46,954 nt of DNA, taken from contig NZ_BAGB01000059.1 of assembly GCF_000308615.1 (NCBI RefSeq), forward strand, positions 1 to 46,954. Reading direction: 5' to 3'. Of the stretch, positions 16,478 through 26,416 are shown piece after piece. Source of the stretch: Nocardia jiangxiensis NBRC 101359. GTDB lineage: Bacteria; Actinomycetota; Actinomycetes; Mycobacteriales; Mycobacteriaceae. The stretch's first letter is position 1. Every line of letters starts with the position of its first letter. The translations under genes were made by a program, and so were the position numbers. The notes beneath the pieces are model-generated. The model worked only from the letters and a program-made list of their open reading frames with translations. It was not told where the DNA came from and did not search any database.

Positions 16478-17407
16478 TCAGACTGCCGCCGCCCAGGATT
16501 CGACTATCGTGCGGGCGATCGAGATCGAGCCGGGCAGCAACAGACGGTGCTGGTCGGCATCGGCCGTCGCTGTACCGGTGACTGATCCCCACGCGCCTGC
16601 GGCCAGAGCAGCACGCACCTCGTCGCGGGTGAACCAGTGTGCCTCGGTGATCTCGCCGTCGGAGAAGACCAGCGGCTGATCCGGGTCGCCGAGTGCGGCG
16701 AAACCCAGCATCAGCGAGCGCGGCAGCGGCCACGGCTGGCTGCCCAGGTATCGGATGTCGCGGACGTCGACGCCGACCTCCTCGCGAATCTCGCGCTGCA
16801 CACACCGCTCCAGCGACTCCCCCGCCTCCACGAACCCGGCCAGGATCGAGAACATCCGCTCCGGCCAGGTGTGTTGGCGAGCCAGCAGCACCCGGTCGCC
16901 GCCGTCGTGGACGAGGCAGATCACGGCCGGATCGATGCGCGGGAATTCCTCGTGCCCGGCCTCGTTGAAGCGCGACCAGCCGCCCTTCGCCGCCGTGGTG
17001 GCCGAGCCGTCGACGGCGCTGAAGGTGGCTCGATCATGCCAATTCAACAGTGCCAGAGCAGTTGTCAGCACACCGAGGGTGGCGTCGTCGAGTTCCACCG
17101 GACCCATGCCGACCGCGCGCAGATCCATCAGCTGCCCGTCGATCTCGTTGTCCCGCACCGCCCAGATGTGGCCGTCGTCGACGCCGAGGAACACCGCCTC
17201 CGGGGCCGGTTCGGCGGCCAGCGAGGTCGCCGCCTCCAGCACCACCGTCACCCCGTCGACCCGGACCTGTCCGCGTCGGTTCATCCGCAGCAGCCGAGCG
17301 GTGGCCCAGCCCTGCTTCAACGCCTGCTCGTCCGAACGCAACTCCTCGGCGCGATCGAGTCCGGAACGGGACAGCAGCGGAACTTCATTCAATTCGAAAC
17401 CAGCCAC
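16478..17407 (-). CDS. nudC: NAD(H) pyrophosphatase NudC
   Basis: This 309-aa Nudix hydrolase cleaves NAD(H) to NMN(H) and AMP. The Nudix box lies at 191-213 (GFVEAGESLERC...REIREEVGV). The NADH-specific motif follows as SQPWPLP (223-229), with Leu where the usual motif has Phe. The zinc-ribbon cysteines between the N-terminal domain and the Nudix fold in E. coli NudC are absent; the corresponding stretch is WSRFNEAGHEEFPR and only C163, C202 and few others occur. The ATG at 17407 suits the family start. It is followed 60 bp downstream on the other side by the K+ channel gene, transcribed in the same direction and upstream of nudC. Confidence 0.93.
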   Translation of the reverse strand: MAGFELNEVPLLSRSGLDRAEELRSDEQALKQGWATARLLRMNRRGQVRVDGVTVVLEAATSLAAEPAPEAVFLGVDDGHIWAVRDNEIDGQLMDLRAVGMGPVELDDATLGVLTTALALLNWHDRATFSAVDGSATTAAKGGWSRFNEAGHEEFPRIDPAVICLVHDGGDRVLLARQHTWPERMFSILAGFVEAGESLERCVQREIREEVGVDVRDIRYLGSQPWPLPRSLMLGFAALGDPDQPLVFSDGEITEAHWFTRDEVRAALAAGAWGSVTGTATADADQHRLLLPGSISIARTIVESWAAAV

Positions 17408-17467
17408 CCGTCGAGCCTATCCGCCGCACGTGACGAACCCCGAGGCGGCAGCGAACCGCTCGGCGAA

Positions 17468-18532
17468 CTACTGCTTGTGCGCGCGGTGGATGTACAGCAG
17501 TTTGTCGCCGGGCTCCAGCGCGTCCACCTCGGGCTCGTCGGCGCGGATGAGGCGATCCTCGCGCACCACGCCCAGCACGGTGTCACGCAGATGGCGTGGT
17601 GAACCGCCGACCTCGTCGGCATCGACCTCGCGTTCGGCGACGGCGAAACCCACCTCCGGGGTCAGCAGATCCTCGATCATGTCGACCACGCTGGGGGTGA
17701 TGGTGGCGACGCCGAGCAGGCGGCCCGCCGTCTCCGAGGAGACCACGACCGAGTCCGCGCCGGACTGACGCAGCAGATGCGCGTTCTCCGATTCCCGGAT
17801 CGAGGCGATGATCTTGGCCGTCTTGTTGAGTTCACGGGCGGTCAACGTGACCAGCACGGACGTATCGTCGCGATTGGCCGCGACCACTATCGCGGACGCG
17901 TGCTGAACTCCGGCCAGCCGCAGCACATCCGAGCGCGTGGCCGACCCGGTCACCGTCACCAGTCCCGCGTTCGACGCGGCCTCGAGCGCCGCCGGATCGA
18001 CGTCGACGACCACGATCTGCGCGGCGGGTACACCGTCACCGAGGATCGCGTCCACCGCGGTGCGGCCCTTGGTTCCGTATCCGACGACCACGGTGTGATT
18101 GCGCACCCTGTGCCTCCATCGCTGAATCTTGAACGCCTGCCGGGATCGATCGGTCAGCACCTGCAGGGTGGTGCCGACCAGCACGATCAGGAACAGGATG
18201 CGCAGTGGCGTGATGACGATCGTATTGATCAGCCGTGCGTGCGCGGTATAGGGCGTGATGTCACCGTAGCCCGTGGTCGACAGCGAGACCGTCGAGTAGT
18301 ACGCCGCATCCAGCAGGCCCAGCCGGGTGCCGCGGCTGTCGTGATACCCGTCACGGCCGAAGTACACCACCGCGGTCGCCAGCGCCAGCATGCCGAGTGC
18401 CAGCGCCACCCGGCGCACCAGCGCGGCCCACGGGCTGGACTGCAGTTCCGGGATACGCAGAATACCGACGAGCTTGTAATCGGGTCGGTCGTTGAGTCGC
18501 GGCAATCCGGGCGAGGGCTGCTCACCGAACAT
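17468..18532 (-). CDS. Two-TM potassium channel with RCK (TrkA-N/C) domains
   Basis: This is a roughly 354-aa Rv3200c-like channel. TM1 lies at about 38-58, the pore helix and selectivity filter TTGYGD at 86-91, and TM2 at about 103-124. A cytoplasmic RCK domain follows, starting VVVGYGTKGRTAV (Rossmann GxGxxG) and ending with a TrkA-C segment. It should conduct K+ gated by a nucleotide or ion bound by the RCK ring. The start is ambiguous: ATG 18532 (MFGEQPSPG) is used, with ATG 18544 directly abutting a GAGGAG and GTG 18541 as alternatives. It diverges from the DoxX gene and precedes nudC. Confidence 0.92.
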   Translation of the reverse strand: MFGEQPSPGLPRLNDRPDYKLVGILRIPELQSSPWAALVRRVALALGMLALATAVVYFGRDGYHDSRGTRLGLLDAAYYSTVSLSTTGYGDITPYTAHARLINTIVITPLRILFLIVLVGTTLQVLTDRSRQAFKIQRWRHRVRNHTVVVGYGTKGRTAVDAILGDGVPAAQIVVVDVDPAALEAASNAGLVTVTGSATRSDVLRLAGVQHASAIVVAANRDDTSVLVTLTARELNKTAKIIASIRESENAHLLRQSGADSVVVSSETAGRLLGVATITPSVVDMIEDLLTPEVGFAVAEREVDADEVGGSPRHLRDTVLGVVREDRLIRADEPEVDALEPGDKLLYIHRAHKQ

Positions 18533-18629
18533 CGAACTCACCATCTCCTCGCGTGCGCCACACGCACCGCAGCGTACCGTTCCACGACCTACTCGACGGG
18601 ATCGGCGCACGGATGGAACAGTGGTCGGC

Positions 18630-19019
18630 ATGAACGAGCAATCCCCGGCGCGGCCCGGCCGCCTCTATCTGCTGATAGCGCTGCTGTTCGGTGTCGGCAC
18701 ACTGCATTTCGTGGCGCCGAAACCGTTCGACTCGATCGTGCCCGGCGCCCTGCCCGGCAAGGCCCGCACCTACACCTACCTGTCCGGTGTCGCCGAGATC
18801 GTGGTCGGCCTGGCCCTGGCCCTGCCGCGCACCCGCCGCCTGGGCGGACTGCTGGCTGCCGCACTGTTCATCGCGGTCTTCCCGGCCAACGTCAAGTTCA
18901 CCGCGGACTCGCTGGGCAACCCGAAGGCCCCGCTGCCGATCAAGATCATCTCGGTGCTCCGCCTGCCCATGCAGATCCCGATGGTGACCACGGCGTTGAA
19001 GATCAGCCGCACCGCCTGA
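18630..19019 (+). CDS. DoxX-family small membrane protein
   Basis: This 129-aa protein has four predicted membrane helices (LYLLIALLFGVGTLHFV, TYLSGVAEIVVGLALAL, LGGLLAAALFIAVFPA and a C-terminal helix) and the family motif LSGVAEIVVG...FPANVKF. DoxX proteins associate with membrane oxidoreductases and oxidative-stress functions; no specific partner is identifiable. ATG 18630 matches the expected short N-terminus. It lies between the K+ channel and adnB, a place with no such gene in the M. tuberculosis order as I recall it, and converges on adnB (33 bp between stops). Confidence 0.87.
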   Translation: MNEQSPARPGRLYLLIALLFGVGTLHFVAPKPFDSIVPGALPGKARTYTYLSGVAEIVVGLALALPRTRRLGGLLAAALFIAVFPANVKFTADSLGNPKAPLPIKIISVLRLPMQIPMVTTALKISRTA

Positions 19020-19052
19020 GCCCGCCGCGAATCACACACCGGGACGGCCCAT

Positions 19053-22000
19053 TCACTCTCCTGGATCGTCCTCGTCGGTGGTTCCGGCGAGTGGAGTCGC
19101 GGTGATCAGCGCGGCGAGTTCGGCGGGGCCGGGCAGATCCGGCGGGGCGATGATCCGGCCCGTTCGGACGTAATGAAATGCGGCGCTGATTCTTTCGAGC
19201 ATCTCGGCTTCGGGGGCGCCGGTGCGCGCGGCCATCAGGCGGGCCCAGGCCAGACGGTAGACCGCCAGCTGCATCGCCACCGAATGCTCCTGCGCGCGGG
19301 TCGGTTCCGCGCCGGTCTTCCAGTCCACCACCAGCCAGCGGCCACCGGGTTCGGCGAAGACCGCGTCCATCCGGCCCCGAATGAGCGTTCCCGCAACGGA
19401 AGTCTCGAAGGCCACCTCGACCTCGACCGGATTGCGATTGGCCCAGGACGAGGACAGGAACGCCTCCTGCAGCCGGGTGAGTTCGGCGTCGGCCTCCTCC
19501 GGATCCTCCATGCCGGACAGAACGTCCAGGTCCAACAACTGATCGGCCCCGAACCAACGCTGCAGCCAGGCATGGAACGCGGTGCCGCGACGCGCGAACG
19601 GACTCGGCGGATACGGCAGCGGACGCCGAAGTCGGGCAGCCAGTTTCGCCGGATCGGCCCGCAACTCCACCAGCGATGTGGCGGGCATCTGTTCTGGCAG
19701 CTCCACCTCTGTGATCGGGTCGGCGGCGGCGAAATACTCCGCGAGCAGCGCGTCTACGTCGGCGGACCAGCCCTCGGGATCGTCGGGATCGTCCCGGTCT
19801 GCGAAATCCGCATCGCTGGTGGCGAATTCGGGTGATTCCGCGTCGTCCGGAAAATCGTCCGGATCGGCGAAGAGAGCCAATTGCCCAGCAAGGCCAGCTG
19901 ATTCGGAAGCGCGGTTGTCGCCGGAGACGACCTGTGTGGTGAGTTCACTTTCGGGCGGCAGGTCCGCGAGCGAGTCCCGCACCAGCGTCGCACCGGATTC
20001 CAGCGCGGTGCGGCGTTTGCCGAGGGGGTCGCGTGGCCAGGTCGCGCTGGCCGGATCGTCGGTGAACGGGTTGACCGCGTCGGGGGGCGGGGCCTGATCC
20101 CAGCGGTCGATGCGGACGGCGGTGGCCAGGTCGGTGCCGGGAACCTCGGTGGCGTGTTTCAGCTCGAGCAGGAAGTCCGAGGGGCCCTTGGGCGAGGAAC
20201 CGGTCTCGGCCCATTGGTGTGCCGAAACGAACAGGGCGCGTTCGGTTCTGGTGAGCGCGACATAGAACAGCCGGCGTTCCTCGTCGATCCGGCGACGGGC
20301 GAGCGCATCCTTGTGTTCCTTGATGGCGCGTTCCAGATCGGCGCGGTCGTAGAGGCCGGACAGGTCCAGGACCGGCACGCCGTCGCGGGCGTCCTCGCGC
20401 TGCCGGTCACCGCGCAACGAAGTGGGCAGCTCGGCGAGGGCACCGAGCCAGGTTCCGGCCGCGGCGCCCGAGGGGAAGACCGAGCGCACGACGTGCGGAA
20501 CGGCCACCACCTCCCATTCCAGGCCCTTGGCGGCGTGCACGGTCAGCACCTGCACGCGATCGCGGGCGACCTCGACTTCGCCCGGCTCCAAACCGTTCTC
20601 GACCTCCTCGGCCGCGGCGAGAAAGGTCAGCAGGCCGGTCAGGTTCGCCCGGTGATCGCTGGCATAACCGGCGACGACCTCGGCGAAGGCATCCAGATGT
20701 TCGCGCCCCGCGCCACCGCCCGCCGCCGCGCGACGCGCCTGGGTCTCGACCCCGACCCCGATGGTGCGCTCCACATCGGCGACCAGTTCGGGCAGCGACT
20801 GCCCGCCGCGTTCGCGCAGGGCGGCCAATTCCTGCCCCAATGCCTCGATCCGCCGAAATCCGGGCTCCGAATACTGTTCCGGCGCACCGGGATCGGCGAT
20901 CGCATCGGCCAGACCGGCGCGTTCGGCGGGTTCGGGGGCGACGGTGTGCAACGCCTCGGCCAGGGCCGCGGTATCGGTGATCGCGGCGGCCTGTTCGGGC
21001 GGGCGGGTGATGGACAGATCCCGCGCGCGACGTGCCAGCGCGGCCAAATCGGTCACCCCGATGCGCCAGCGCGCCCCGGTCAGGATACGCATCGCCGCAC
21101 TTCCGGCCGCGGGATCGGCGATCAGGCGCAAGGTGGCGACCACATCGGCGACCTCGGGTGTGGCCAGCAATCCACCCAGTCCGACTATTTCGACCGGTAA
21201 TCCCCGCTCGCGCAACGCTTCCGCGAGCGGGGCCGCATCGGCGTTGCGGCGCACCAGCACCGCCGAGGTCGGCGGCGCGGCACCGGCGTCGGCATGCGCC
21301 TCCCACTCCGCGGCGATCCGCTCGGCGATCCATTCCCGTTCGTCGGCAACGGTTTCGGTGAGTGCGAGGGCCACCGCACCCGGGACCGCGCCGGGTCTGG
21401 GCCGCAACGCGTCGACGCTCACCCCGCCCTCGGTGTGCCGCAGCGGTTCGGCGACCAGATTCGCCAGATCCAGCGCCTCGGGCGGATTGCGCCAGCTGGT
21501 CAGCAACGGCAGAATCGGCGCGGGAATGCCCGGCGCACTGGGGAAATCGGTCGCGAAACGAGGCAGATTGGCCGCCGACGCGCCACGCCAGCCGTAGATG
21601 GACTGCATCGGATCGCCCACCGCGGTGACCGCCAGCCGCGATCTCTCGGGACCGAGGGAATCATTCTCCGCACCAAGGAAATTCGACTCGTGGGTGGCCG
21701 GTGCACCGGCCGCGTCCGGATCGCCGAACAACGCCGCGAGCAGAATGCGCTGCGCGTGACCGGTGTCCTGGTACTCGTCGAGCAGCACCACCCCGAGCCG
21801 GCCACGCTCGGCCGCGCCCACCTCCGAATGTTCCGCGGCCAGGCGGGCGGCCAGCGACATCTGCGAGCCGAAATCCAGTGCGCCCCGGCGGCGCAACTCC
21901 TCGGCCAGGCGGCGCACCAGCGGCAGCAGCGCCACGCGTTCGGTCTGCACGGCGATGATGTTCTGCAGATCCTGACTCGGCCCGCCGCGTTGACGCGGAC

Positions 22001-22652
22001 CCTTCGGCAGGGTGTAGACCAGCTTCTCCAGCTCGGTGTGCGCCTGCACGAGCTGCTCGGGCTCCACCAGATGTTCGGCCAGCTGCCCAGCGAGCGCGAG
22101 CACGGCCTCGGTGACCGATACCGGAGTGCGCTGAGTCTCCAGATCACCGTCCCAGGTGCTGACCACCCGGTGGGCCAGCTGCCACAGCTGCGTCTCGGTC
22201 AGCAGCGTCGCGGTCGGCTCGACCGGCAGCAGCAATCCGTACTCGCCGAGCAGGCGGCCCGCATACGAGTGATAGGTGCTGATCTCCGGTTCCGACCCGG
22301 TCAGCAGGCCGCGCAGTCGTCCGGTCGTATCGATCTCGCGTAGCAGCGGCGATCCGGCCAGCCGCGCGAGCCGGGTGCGGATGCGCGTGGTCAACTGCTG
22401 CGCGGCCTTGCGGGTGAAGGTCAGGCCGAGTACCGCATCGGGGACGACCAGACCGTTGGCGACCATCCACACCACGCGGGCCGCCATCGTCTCGGTCTTG
22501 CCCGCGCCCGCGCCCGCGACCACCAGCGTCGGGCCGGGCGGTGCGGCGATCACCGCGGCCTGCTCGTCGGTCGGCGGCGGCAGCCCGAGCGCGTCGGCCA
22601 GCTGCCACGGCGTGATGCCGCGACGACCGGTCCGCTCGCCGGGCGCGCTCAC
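19053..22652 (-). CDS. adnB: AdnB, helicase-nuclease subunit of the AdnAB double-strand-break resection complex
   Basis: This 1199-aa protein fuses an N-terminal UvrD-like SF1A motor (Walker A AGAGAGKT with Lys52; LLDEYQDTGHAQR motif II; AVGDPMQSIYGWRGA; VLTVHAAKGLEWE) to a C-terminal RecB-type nuclease, with GRMDAVFAE and VVDWKTG near residue 1107. AdnAB resects DNA double-strand breaks in mycobacteria. It is longer than I expect for mycobacterial AdnB because of a strongly acidic linker (about residues 920-975, rich in DDPDD-like runs) before the nuclease. GTG 22652 overlaps the TGA of adnA by 4 bp (GTGA), so the subunits are translationally coupled. Confidence 0.94.
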   Translation of the reverse strand: MSAPGERTGRRGITPWQLADALGLPPPTDEQAAVIAAPPGPTLVVAGAGAGKTETMAARVVWMVANGLVVPDAVLGLTFTRKAAQQLTTRIRTRLARLAGSPLLREIDTTGRLRGLLTGSEPEISTYHSYAGRLLGEYGLLLPVEPTATLLTETQLWQLAHRVVSTWDGDLETQRTPVSVTEAVLALAGQLAEHLVEPEQLVQAHTELEKLVYTLPKGPRQRGGPSQDLQNIIAVQTERVALLPLVRRLAEELRRRGALDFGSQMSLAARLAAEHSEVGAAERGRLGVVLLDEYQDTGHAQRILLAALFGDPDAAGAPATHESNFLGAENDSLGPERSRLAVTAVGDPMQSIYGWRGASAANLPRFATDFPSAPGIPAPILPLLTSWRNPPEALDLANLVAEPLRHTEGGVSVDALRPRPGAVPGAVALALTETVADEREWIAERIAAEWEAHADAGAAPPTSAVLVRRNADAAPLAEALRERGLPVEIVGLGGLLATPEVADVVATLRLIADPAAGSAAMRILTGARWRIGVTDLAALARRARDLSITRPPEQAAAITDTAALAEALHTVAPEPAERAGLADAIADPGAPEQYSEPGFRRIEALGQELAALRERGGQSLPELVADVERTIGVGVETQARRAAAGGGAGREHLDAFAEVVAGYASDHRANLTGLLTFLAAAEEVENGLEPGEVEVARDRVQVLTVHAAKGLEWEVVAVPHVVRSVFPSGAAAGTWLGALAELPTSLRGDRQREDARDGVPVLDLSGLYDRADLERAIKEHKDALARRRIDEERRLFYVALTRTERALFVSAHQWAETGSSPKGPSDFLLELKHATEVPGTDLATAVRIDRWDQAPPPDAVNPFTDDPASATWPRDPLGKRRTALESGATLVRDSLADLPPESELTTQVVSGDNRASESAGLAGQLALFADPDDFPDDAESPEFATSDADFADRDDPDDPEGWSADVDALLAEYFAAADPITEVELPEQMPATSLVELRADPAKLAARLRRPLPYPPSPFARRGTAFHAWLQRWFGADQLLDLDVLSGMEDPEEADAELTRLQEAFLSSSWANRNPVEVEVAFETSVAGTLIRGRMDAVFAEPGGRWLVVDWKTGAEPTRAQEHSVAMQLAVYRLAWARLMAARTGAPEAEMLERISAAFHYVRTGRIIAPPDLPGPAELAALITATPLAGTTDEDDPGE

Positions 22653-25600
22653 TCCTCGGTCACCTGGCGCCCCGAATCCTGAACCGGGCAGCTGCCCGCG
22701 ACCGTGCAGTGGCGGCAGCCGTCATTGCGGACGGCCAGATAACTCGGGCCGCGGGTCGCCGCGGCGGCATCGTGAATGGTGTTGCGCCACTGCTGGATCG
22801 ACTCGTCGTCCAGCGCGGTCTGCAATCGCTGCGCGGCGCCCTCCTTGGTGCTGGGTTTGGCGACGTAGACCAGGCGCGCCCCACCGGGCTGCGGATCCGT
22901 GCCGGCGTCGTCCAGGGCCCCCGCCGCAGCCGCCACCTGATAGGTCGCCAGCTGGGCATGGTCCTGAGCGGCCTGTTTGGAGATGGGCGTCTTACCGGTC
23001 TTCACGTCGACGATCACGAAGCGTCCCAGCGCATCCCGCTCCACCCGGTCCACTCGGCCGCGGATGCGCACCGGATACTCGTCGGCGGTGCGGGCGGGCA
23101 GCACACAGTCGACGGGCACCTCCACACCCAGCTGGGTGAGTTCGGTGCGGGTGTTGCGCAGCCAGGCCATGAAGGTGTCCAGCATCGTCTCGGTGCGGCG
23201 CAGGTCCAGGCGGGAATGCCAGCTGTGCGGGCCGTCCTCGTCCGAACTCGGATCCACCGCCTTCCACGCGCGCACCAGCGCCGCCTTGACGTCGGCCTCG
23301 GTGACCTGCCCGGCCAGCGCCTGCACCAGGGTGTGTACCAGATTTCCCTTCACCGCATAGGGATTCTCCCCGTCGCTGCCGCCGTGCCGTTCCAGGGCCC
23401 AGCGCAGCGGGCAGGTCTTCAGCAGTTCGACCGTGGAGGGGGACAGCGCGACCGGCCCCTCGTCCTGACCCCACAGCGGCAGTTGTGAGCTGAGTTCGGC
23501 GGCGCCGTACCAGTCGTCGGGATGTGCGCCGCGAACCCGTGCGCGGGCCAGCCGGGCGAGCTGGCGCGCCGCGCGCTCGCGACGTTGCGGGATGTCCTCG
23601 GGATCGCATGCCACCGTGCGCAATTCGGCGATCAGCGCCTGCATGACCAGGGCTCGTCCGGGGTCGACCGGTGGCGGGATACGGCCCAGCTCACCTGATC
23701 CAGCGCTGGCATCGAGTTCGGCCAGGAAGCGCGAGGGCACCAGATCGCGGTCGCCCGACACGGATTCGACGGCCGTGACCAGCAGCGAGCGCCGGGCCCG
23801 GCTGCACGCGAGCAACAGCAGCCGCCGCTCCTCGGCCAGAATGGGCGCGGAGCGGCTCAGCTGTTCACCCGGAAAGCCAACTCCGGCAAGGAGATCCACC
23901 AGATCCTCGACCCCGAGCAGGGTGCCGCGCGGCCGCAGATTGGGCCAGATCCCCTCCTGCACACCGGCGACGGCGACCACATCCCATTCCCGGCCCGCGG
24001 CGGTATGCGCGCTGACGATCGCGACCGCACCGCCCGGATCGGTGAGCGGGGCCGAATCCTGCGGAATCTCCTGCTGCTCCAGATATTCCACGAATCCCTC
24101 GACGGTCGCCCGAGGCAGCCGATCCACATAGGCCGCGGCCGCGTCGAACAATCCGACCGCGGCGTCCAGATCGCGATCGGCCTGCAGCGCGCCCGCACCG
24201 CCGCGCTCGGACTGCCCGACCCAGCGTCGCTCCAGACGCGAGGCGGTCCACAACGCCCACAGCACATCCTCGAGCCCGGCCCCACGCCGCAATGCCTTGT
24301 CCGCCCGCCGCACCGCGGTCAGCACCCGTCGCAGCGGCGCGGATTCCACGTCGGTCAGCCGTTCCAGCATCGACGCGTCACCGGCCCCGACGATCAGATC
24401 CCGCAGCACCTGCGCCGAGGACCGATCCAGATCCGCGAACCGATCGGAATCCATGGTGTCGCCGTCGAAGTCGAGTTCGTCAGCGGTGTCGGTTGCCTTC
24501 CCACGCCGACTCGGCAGACCGCGGGATTCGGCGTCAGCACCCGACTCGGCCGTCGCGCGCACCTCGGCCGCGCCGGAGCGTTCGAGGGGCCCACCATCGA
24601 GGTCGCCGGAGACCGAGCGTCCCGATGTGCCGTCACCCTGTCCGGAATCCGCTTCGGCTGCATTGCCACCGTCATGTGCGGCAACGTAATTCGACAGTTC
24701 AGAACTGTCGGCATCGCCTGGTCCCGGCGGGGGTTGCCGGCCAGCGGCGGCCCACGGATCGGAGGGATCCTCACGGCGGCTGCGTTCCAGGATGGTGCGG
24801 CGGATACCGCGACGCAGGCGGCGCAGGCTGATCTGGTCGGCTCCGCCCAGGGGGCCGGTAAGCAGATCGAGGGCGTCGTCCTCGGTGAACAGGTCGGGGC
24901 GGTCCCGGGTCGCGGCGAGCAGAGCGCGCAGGGCCAGCAGCATCCATCCGGCCCCACGACGACGAGCCAGTGGCACATCCGGTTTCGGTTGCAGCACAGG
25001 GACTCCGGCGGACAGCAGAGCACGGCGCAGCGGGGCCAGCGACAGCGGGACCGACCGCACGACGGCCGCCATCCGCGACCAGGGCACCCCGCCGGTCAGA
25101 TGCGCGCGACGCAGATGGTCGGCGATCAACGCCGCCTCCTTCGCCGGGGTCGTCAGCACCTGCACCGTGAAATTCGCGTCCTCGTGTTCGGCGCCCTCGG
25201 TATCGGGTATCGCAACGCTCGGCTCCGCCGGGAATGCCGCCGCATCGAGAGGCGACGATGAATTCTGCTCGGGGGCAGGCATTTCCCCCGCAGAGGTGTG
25301 CCGGTGTGCCGCTCGGCCCGGCATGCGGTCGCGGATCCGAGCAACCGCCTCGTCGACGACCGGAGCGGCTCTATGGTTGTCCCGCAGCAGGATTCGACGC
25401 TCGGGTCGCGTCTCCAGATCGGTGAGGAACTGCGGATCCGCACCACGGAAGGTGTAGACGGCCTGATCCGGATCCCCGGCGATCACGGTCGTCGCACCGC
25501 CTCCTCCGATCACGCGAATCAGTTGCGCCGCAAGCGGATCCAGATGCTGGGCATCGTCCACGAGCAGACCGTGGATACGGGCGCGTTCGGCGTCGAGCAG

Positions 25601-26416
25601 GCGGGGTTCCATCGCGAGGGCGTCCAGCGCCGCGCCGACCAGCTCCGCGGCATCGAGGGCGGGCGCGCTCGCTTCCGGAGCCTCGATACCCACCGACCAG
25701 CGCAGCAGCATGGCCTGCTCGTAGCGTTCGGCGAAACGTCCGGCCGCCTCCCATTCCGGACGCTCGTGCATGCGCCCCAGGTCGACCAGATCCTCGGGCC
25801 CCAGGCCACGTTCGGTGGCACGCAACATCAGATCGCGCAGCTGCTCGGCGAATCCGAGGGTGCCCAGGGCCGGATGCAGGCGCTGCGGCCACAGATCCAT
25901 CGCACCGCCGTACGGGCCGCCGGGACCGGCCTGGATGTCCTCCAGTTCGCCGCGCAACATCTCGCGCAGCACGACGTCCTGTTCCGCACCGGTCAGCAGC
26001 CGGGGCGGCGGATTGCCGTTCAGTTCGGCCTGCATGCGCACGATCGCGAACGCGTAGGAATGCACCGTGCGCACCAGCGGCTCGCGCGTCGCCCCCGGCA
26101 CACCGCCGACGGTCTCCTCGACGGCGGCCGAGACCTGCCGGGTGATGGCGTTGCGCACGCGCAGCGCGGCCTGTTTCGAATGGGTCAGCAGCAGGATGGA
26201 CTCCGGATCCGCACCTGCGGCGATCCGGTCGGCGGCGATATCGATCAGCAGCGAGGTCTTACCCGTGCCCGGCCCGCCCAGCACCTGCCAGGGCCGCCAG
26301 CCCGGATCCGCGCCCGCACCACCCGCGAACAGCATCCGGACGTCGGCGCCCCATTCCCGCGGGCGGGGGGCCGTCTCGCCACGGCGCACCAATCGCACCG
26401 GGCTATCCGATCGCAT
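22649..26416 (-). CDS. adnA: AdnA, helicase-nuclease subunit of AdnAB
   Basis: This 1255-aa protein carries an N-terminal SF1A motor-like module (Walker A GGPGTGKT, Lys53; HGLLVDDAQHLDP as motif II; IAGDPDQAVYTFRGA) and a C-terminal RecB/AddB-type nuclease (VIVDVKTGKTP). It has the four iron-sulfur cysteines typical of this family: one in LKTCPLRW (about 1002), then C1234, C1237 and C1243 (CRHCTVAGSC). A low-complexity, Ser/Gly/Asp/Glu-rich insertion occupies about residues 557-658. ATG 26416 is chosen because the extension to 26488 is unrelated; a GTG at 26419 is also possible. The A/T-rich patch just upstream (26430-26460) probably holds the promoter of the adnAB operon. Confidence 0.93.
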   Translation of the reverse strand: MRSDSPVRLVRRGETAPRPREWGADVRMLFAGGAGADPGWRPWQVLGGPGTGKTSLLIDIAADRIAAGADPESILLLTHSKQAALRVRNAITRQVSAAVEETVGGVPGATREPLVRTVHSYAFAIVRMQAELNGNPPPRLLTGAEQDVVLREMLRGELEDIQAGPGGPYGGAMDLWPQRLHPALGTLGFAEQLRDLMLRATERGLGPEDLVDLGRMHERPEWEAAGRFAERYEQAMLLRWSVGIEAPEASAPALDAAELVGAALDALAMEPRLLDAERARIHGLLVDDAQHLDPLAAQLIRVIGGGGATTVIAGDPDQAVYTFRGADPQFLTDLETRPERRILLRDNHRAAPVVDEAVARIRDRMPGRAAHRHTSAGEMPAPEQNSSSPLDAAAFPAEPSVAIPDTEGAEHEDANFTVQVLTTPAKEAALIADHLRRAHLTGGVPWSRMAAVVRSVPLSLAPLRRALLSAGVPVLQPKPDVPLARRRGAGWMLLALRALLAATRDRPDLFTEDDALDLLTGPLGGADQISLRRLRRGIRRTILERSRREDPSDPWAAAGRQPPPGPGDADSSELSNYVAAHDGGNAAEADSGQGDGTSGRSVSGDLDGGPLERSGAAEVRATAESGADAESRGLPSRRGKATDTADELDFDGDTMDSDRFADLDRSSAQVLRDLIVGAGDASMLERLTDVESAPLRRVLTAVRRADKALRRGAGLEDVLWALWTASRLERRWVGQSERGGAGALQADRDLDAAVGLFDAAAAYVDRLPRATVEGFVEYLEQQEIPQDSAPLTDPGGAVAIVSAHTAAGREWDVVAVAGVQEGIWPNLRPRGTLLGVEDLVDLLAGVGFPGEQLSRSAPILAEERRLLLLACSRARRSLLVTAVESVSGDRDLVPSRFLAELDASAGSGELGRIPPPVDPGRALVMQALIAELRTVACDPEDIPQRRERAARQLARLARARVRGAHPDDWYGAAELSSQLPLWGQDEGPVALSPSTVELLKTCPLRWALERHGGSDGENPYAVKGNLVHTLVQALAGQVTEADVKAALVRAWKAVDPSSDEDGPHSWHSRLDLRRTETMLDTFMAWLRNTRTELTQLGVEVPVDCVLPARTADEYPVRIRGRVDRVERDALGRFVIVDVKTGKTPISKQAAQDHAQLATYQVAAAAGALDDAGTDPQPGGARLVYVAKPSTKEGAAQRLQTALDDESIQQWRNTIHDAAAATRGPSYLAVRNDGCRHCTVAGSCPVQDSGRQVTEE

